From contig NC_058151.1 of assembly GCF_011075055.1 (NCBI RefSeq), positions 2,462,001 through 2,526,000 on the forward strand: a DNA stretch of 64,000 bases, read 5' to 3'. Below the pieces are notes generated by a model that was not told where the DNA came from, did not search any database, and saw nothing but the letters and a program-made list of their open reading frames with translations. Origin of the DNA: Mangifera indica. Lineage: Eukaryota > Streptophyta > Magnoliopsida > Sapindales > Anacardiaceae. This document shows positions 60,390 to 64,000 of the stretch, piece by piece (position 1 is the stretch's first letter; each line of letters opens with the position of its first letter). The position numbers and the translations under genes are program-made.

Positions 60390-60564
60390 CACGTGGTCCA
60401 CACGAAACCGCGGAAAAACCAACCCCCCTTCCCTATAGATCCGTTGGGCTCGCTGGGTTTTAACTGTCAACCCGTGTTTTGAAATTCGTGTGACGTCATT
60501 TTGAAAAGGCTTTCCTTTGTTTTATATGTGCCACGTCATCACTTCGTTCAAACCACCACGTGTC
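60390..60564 (+). promoter_or_regulatory. Cluster of ACGT-core and CGCG sites upstream of CBF
   Basis: CACGTG at 60390-60395 and 60557-60562, TGACGTCA at 60491-60498, CACGTCA at 60532-60538, and CCGCGG at 60408-60413, which fits the vCGCGb site bound by CAMTA factors. G-box/E-box and CGCG sites are known in cold-induced CBF promoters, where ICE1/bHLH and CAMTA factors act. Function here is inference. Confidence 0.5.
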
Positions 60565-60733
60565 AATCAATGAAGCGAATGACTCAACTTGTCCCAAAAA
60601 CAGCTGGTAAATGTCTTAAGCAAAGAAGATCAACAAAACTAATTTTTGTAAGATCTGTCGAGTCTCTTCCACTTCCAGCTGTTTCCTCTTCATACTCCGT
60701 GTTCACTTTTCTCAAATACAAAGCCACCCTTCG

Positions 60734-60740
60734 TATAAAA
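60734..60740 (+). promoter_or_regulatory. TATA box of the CBF gene
   Basis: TATAAAA 103 bases before the ATG at 60843. It would place the transcription start near 60770. Confidence 0.65.
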
Positions 60741-60842
60741 TCTTTAATCCATAGATACTTCTTTCTCAGATTCTACTCTAAAGAGTATTTTACTCACACT
60801 ACTCATAACTACACTCTCAACCCACTTATCTTATCGATTTCT

Positions 60843-61532
60843 ATGGAGTTTTTCTCTAGTTTTTCTGATCCACATCCTTATTCTTCTGGTTTTTGGTCAC
60901 CTGGTTTTGACTTGCCTGCTGCTTCTTCTCCGGTATCTGACGGAAACAGTTCTATATCTTGCCGGGGAAATTTTTCCGATGAAGATGTGTTATTGGCTGC
61001 GAGCTATCCAAAGAAGCGAGCGGGTCGTAAGAAGTTTCAAGAGACTCGTCACCCAGTGTACCGAGGAGTGCAGCGGAGGAATTCTGGGAAGTGGGTTTGT
61101 GAAGTTAGGGAGCCCAATAAGAAGTCGAGGATTTGGCTGGGGACTTTTCCGACAGTGGAAATGGCGGCAAGGGCGCATGACGTGGCAGCGCTTGCTTTGC
61201 GAGGGCGAATGGCTTGTTTGAATTTCGCAGACTCAGCCTGGCGACTACCTGTACCAGCTTCAACTGATGCTAAGGATATCCAAAAGGTGGCAGCGGAAGC
61301 AACGGAGGCGTTCCGGCCTACACAGGAAGAGGGAGGTTTGAAACAAGAGAGCGAGAAAATGGTTGAAGAAGAGAGGACGACAATGTCGGATGAAGTGTTT
61401 TTTATGGATGAAGAAGCAGTTTTTGGAATGCCGGGATTGCTTGCAAATATGGCTGAAGGGATGTTGTTGCCGCCTCCCCGATGTGAAATAGATGGTGATG
61501 AAGCGGAAAGAGATGGCGAAATGTCACTTTAG
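60843..61532 (+). CDS. CBF/DREB1 transcription factor lacking its terminal LWSY motif
   Basis: 229 residues, single exon. Nuclear AP2 factor that activates cold- and stress-responsive genes through CRT/DRE elements. Both CBF signatures flank the AP2 domain (about 72-130): [16 protein letters not shown] at 56-71 and DSAWR at 130-134. An acidic C-terminal region carries [19 protein letters not shown]. The ATG at 60843 is chosen because [10 protein letters not shown] is CBF-like and a TATA box and leader precede it; the open frame back to 60501 is leader and promoter. Two oddities: the reading ends ...MSL-TAG, with AGC TAC after the stop, where other CBFs read LWSY; and residue 77 is Q (CAG) in [12 protein letters not shown], where the family has R. 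The rest of the domain is intact, so it is probably expressed but altered. Confidence 0.93.
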   Translation: MEFFSSFSDPHPYSSGFWSPGFDLPAASSPVSDGNSSISCRGNFSDEDVLLAASYPKKRAGRKKFQETRHPVYRGVQRRNSGKWVCEVREPNKKSRIWLGTFPTVEMAARAHDVAALALRGRMACLNFADSAWRLPVPASTDAKDIQKVAAEATEAFRPTQEEGGLKQESEKMVEEERTTMSDEVFFMDEEAVFGMPGLLANMAEGMLLPPPRCEIDGDEAERDGEMSL

Positions 61533-61559
61533 AGCTACTCAATTTAATTATTAAAAAAA

Positions 61560-62415
61560 AAAAAACCATACGAATATTAAAAGCACTGGGAGTGACTAGT
61601 TAGACTATGGAATTGTGTTTGGCTGCTAGGAAAACTTAGTAACTTAGTGGGTTCCGTACTTATAATTTTTGACTAGTACGGTGCGAGCATACATACTTAT
61701 GAAAAGAAGTTGTGCTATATAGTTGCTAATAATAATGGAGCAAATGCTCAAAATGTGCACTATAGTAGAAGTTTGAAAAAGCTCTTTTACCCGCTCGGGT
61801 TGTTTAATGTATTATAGCTTGTCAAACAACCCCAAAAAAGAAAAAAAAAAAAAGAGGAAAAAATAACAAGTAAATGCTATTTAAAGAAAGTTTCTTCTTA
61901 GCCCACTAAGCCCAAAAAGACTGCTTCTTTATTTACCTGTTCTAGGCAAGAACTGACAATGCAACCATAAAAGAGAGTTGCATATCATCTTCTCGCCACC
62001 CTGTAAAACCAGAAAAGTGGTGTTTCAGAGTTAATTAATTACTGCATAAAGCAGTAAAATTGACCAACTTCACCACATAATCCCGCATTTAGTTATATTA
62101 TCCCATCATCAACAACATAAACCAGCATTTACAACAAAATTAAGGTACCATAGTTCTATGAGTCTTCTACCTACCAAATCTAACTATTATCTTCAGAGGA
62201 ATAACAAACACAATGAGATATCCCACATACTCCATGGAAATGATGCAACATCAAAAACAAAAATTTTTGAAACAACAGGACCTGCGATTCTGGAGAAAAA
62301 AGTTACATCAGGTGACAAAGAATACAATCTGATGTTGAAGTGACGGATGGGCATGTCAACGGATTTTGATACAATCTACCATCTGATAAGCATGTGCTTC
62401 TGGATAAAGAAACGG
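61560..62415. other. Between the CBF and PGAP3-like genes
   Basis: Holds the presumed CBF 3' UTR and, to the right, that of the converging PGAP3-like gene. A frame at 62158-62343 has no recognisable motif. No other gene seen. Confidence 0.5.
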
Positions 62416-62702
62416 TTACTTAACTTTTTTGCGGAGAGTTGATGTTCTGAACTCGGCGTCGTCCCTAATAAAGCTCCACCAAAGGTATGTGAGAGGGATG
62501 CTAGTGGCGTGATATAAAGCATGAGCATCAACAAAACCCCAGTAAGGTGGGAAGTCGTATATGTCCAAGAGCATGGCTACAACACCTCCAACAACAACCA
62601 CCCACAGTTTCCAGCGTGATGGATGACGGGTGACACCAGCCCATACTGCCCATATGAGAAGTTGAGCTATACCCATGGTCACACAAACTTTCTTGTTCAG
62701 TC
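62416..62702 (-). CDS. PGAP3/PER1-like GPI-lipid remodelling protein, last exon
   Basis: Last coding exon (95 codons plus stop) of a PER1/PGAP3-family membrane protein. These act in the ER or Golgi as phospholipases that remodel the lipid of GPI anchors. An acceptor (ccgtttttgcag) precedes the first base at 62702. The exon codes for two membrane segments (GIAQLLIWAVWAGV, LWVVVVGGVVAMLLDIYD), then FPPYWGFVDAHALYH with the D and HxxxH residues of the CREST hydrolase superfamily, and ends in DDAEFRTSTLRKKVK as in plant homologues. Earlier exons must lie beyond 64000: none was found in 62703-63300, and a copia element occupies the next stretch. Whether the full gene is intact cannot be judged. 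Confidence 0.88.
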
Positions 62703-63320
62703 CTGCAAAAACGGTTTTGAACAGAGAAAAAACCATTGGTTAAACAGCATTGAGCTAATTCATTGATAGTCAATAGTTTGTTTTCTATCATTGATGTATA
62801 CTTTAACATAGCACAATCTTTTAGAGTATGCTTCGAAAAGTGATATTAACAAAATCTTGGAATTGTATTCACATGTCCTCATATCCCTTAAAATATATAT
62901 TAAATTAAAATAAAACATGAAACTAATTAGTGGTGACACAATAAAATAATCAAATGTAAATGCTATATAAGGAAGGAAATATGAATTTTTAATAGGGTGG
63001 TCAAGTTTGGTGCAACAGAACCAGTAACTCCAAGATATGAAGCAAATGCAAAAGTTGAATATAAATATAAAGAGAGGACAAAACTCATATTTATCATGAA
63101 AGTGCAAGTTTTTGCACAAGAGAAGACCAGACAGATAGCAAGGAAAGTTTGCTGGCCGATTCCAAATAGTAGAGAAAAGGTTATTTTGATACAAATTTTA
63201 AACCAAGCAGTAAAGAACCAACATTATAGTCATATGGTTATTAATATTGGTAATAGATCGTGGTACAGGTCCAGACAGGTGGATTATGTATTTATGTTGA
63301 AATACTAACATTCCTTATAA
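62703..63320 (-). other. Intron of the PGAP3-like gene
   Basis: No upstream exon could be read on the minus strand here, and open frames on either strand have no family features. Confidence 0.5.
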
Positions 63321-63321
63321 G

Positions 63322-64000
63322 GTTATATCATATATGATGTCACTATTGAAATATACTGTAATGAGTTGTACAAATTCTTGTTATTTATACTTTCCTAGTT
63401 TAGAAGATTACAATTAATTATAGAAAATTAAGGGGTTGTAATTGAGTGAATAGAACGGTGATTGTGGGATCATAGCTTAATTATAGGGATTCATTTCATG
63501 TAACTTCTTTATATATATCCTGTGCTTATACATATGCAATAATAATAAAAAATTCATTATTGTTAAGATGGTATCAGAGCAAGGTTTTAGACCACTACAT
63601 GTTTCCTAATTATTTTTTTCTTTTGTGTTTAAAAAAAAAAAAAAACAATATGAGTGAAACATCAGGATCCAAAACAGTTCCTGGTGTTGTCCAATCTGAA
63701 GGAATATTCAATGCAGGAATAATCCTTACAGAAACAAATTATGATATATGGTCTCAGCTAGTGGAAATGCAAATTGCTGAAAGGGACAAGATCTCCTATA
63801 TTCATGGCAAGACTAAGCCACCTGCAGAAGGAGATAAAGGCTATGAAAAATGGTATGCTGAAAATCAAAAGATAAAAAGATGATTATTAATGTCTATGAC
63901 TCCAGAAATTATGAGGCGTTATTTACGCTTACACACTGCCTATGAAATTTGGGATGCCTTGTTAAAAGCATTCTATGATGGAAATGATGAACTGCAAGTT
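63322..64000 (+). mobile_element. 5' part of a Ty1/copia retrotransposon, running off the window
   Basis: Primer-binding site tggtatcagagc at 63569-63580, preceded by LTR-like sequence (TATA-like ttatatatatcc at about 63510, polyadenylation-like aataataataaaa). The left LTR edge, about 63322, is uncertain. Gag begins at 63650 and shows the N-terminal NYDIW block and, beyond a stop, further gag text (TPEIMRRYLRL). One TGA at 63881-63883 interrupts the frame. Orientation is opposite to the PGAP3-like gene. Confidence 0.85.
63650..64000 (+). pseudogene. Copia gag, interrupted by one stop
   Basis: The frame from the ATG at 63650 runs 77 codons to TGA at 63881-63883 and continues open in the same frame to the window edge. 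It is otherwise well preserved, suggesting a fairly young copy. Function as a complete gag is lost unless the stop is read through. Confidence 0.8.

Noticed and set aside
60501..60842. Open frame extending the CBF protein 114 codons upstream of 60843
   Set aside because: It covers the TATA box and leader, its translation is not CBF-like, and the family start MEFFSSF fits the ATG at 60843.
62760..63194. 144-codon minus-strand frame next to the PGAP3-like exon, considered as its upstream exon
   Set aside because: The translation does not resemble PGAP3 upstream sequence and no donor joins it in phase to the exon at 62702.
1..64000. CRISPR arrays, phage, bacterial operons, rRNA or tRNA genes
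   Set aside because: None seen: the regular repeats are microsatellites, SR-domain units or transposon ends, and no tRNA A/B-box pair with a cloverleaf was recognised by eye.

Overview
This window is nuclear DNA from a flowering plant, almost certainly a eudicot. It is very AT-rich, with single-copy genes separated by 5-15 kb of transposon debris. The genes have short exons with GT-AG introns, and their products are plant-specific: an RS-subfamily SR splicing factor, a LOB-domain protein, a type-B response regulator and AP2/ERF factors. The species cannot be named from the sequence.

Layout, left to right. 1-8 kb holds repeats, including a Mutator-type MITE and a decayed Ty1/copia element with a 344-bp tandem duplication. 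8.05-9.70 kb (-) is an intronless MATE transporter of the DTX48-50 type. 11.2-12.1 kb is a second MULE-MITE and 14.9-15.2 kb a hAT-type MITE. 18.4-22.3 kb (-) is an RS40/RS41-type splicing factor whose coding exons join exactly into a 369-residue protein. 23.3-23.7 kb is a TRIM-like mini-retroelement. 23.9-24.3 kb (-) is a two-exon LBD23/24-like gene. 25.7-30.4 kb (-) is a copia element with both LTRs and a broken gag-pol. 31.9-35.6 kb (-) is an eight-exon type-B response regulator of 660 residues with one probable GC-AG intron. 37.3-40.6 kb holds a repeat pair, a hydrophobic exon-like relic and a copia gag relic. 41.4-42.6 kb (-) is a TraB-family pseudogene. 42.7-52.3 kb is AT-rich repeats. 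52.69-53.35 kb (+) is a DREB A-4 type ERF. 57.4-60.2 kb holds three consecutive MULE-MITEs. 60.84-61.53 kb (+) is a CBF/DREB1 factor whose stop codon replaces the tryptophan of the terminal LWSY motif. 62.4-62.7 kb (-) is the last exon of a PGAP3/PER1-like GPI-remodelling gene, and a + strand copia element begins at about 63.3 kb.

The genes do not form one pathway. Their order (CBF - A-4 ERF - TraB - RS40/41 SR protein - DTX50-type MATE) matches, as I recall it, the Arabidopsis block At5g51990-At5g52050. That points to an old collinear segment into which the LBD gene, the response regulator and many transposons were added or retained. Two genes in it show decay or change: TraB is a pseudogene, and the CBF has lost its C-terminal motif and carries an unusual AP2-domain residue. 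I saw no new enzyme system, CRISPR array or gene cluster. The most interesting signals are the altered CBF, the MITE block in front of it, the pseudogenised syntenic TraB, the probable GC-AG intron and the MITE families.
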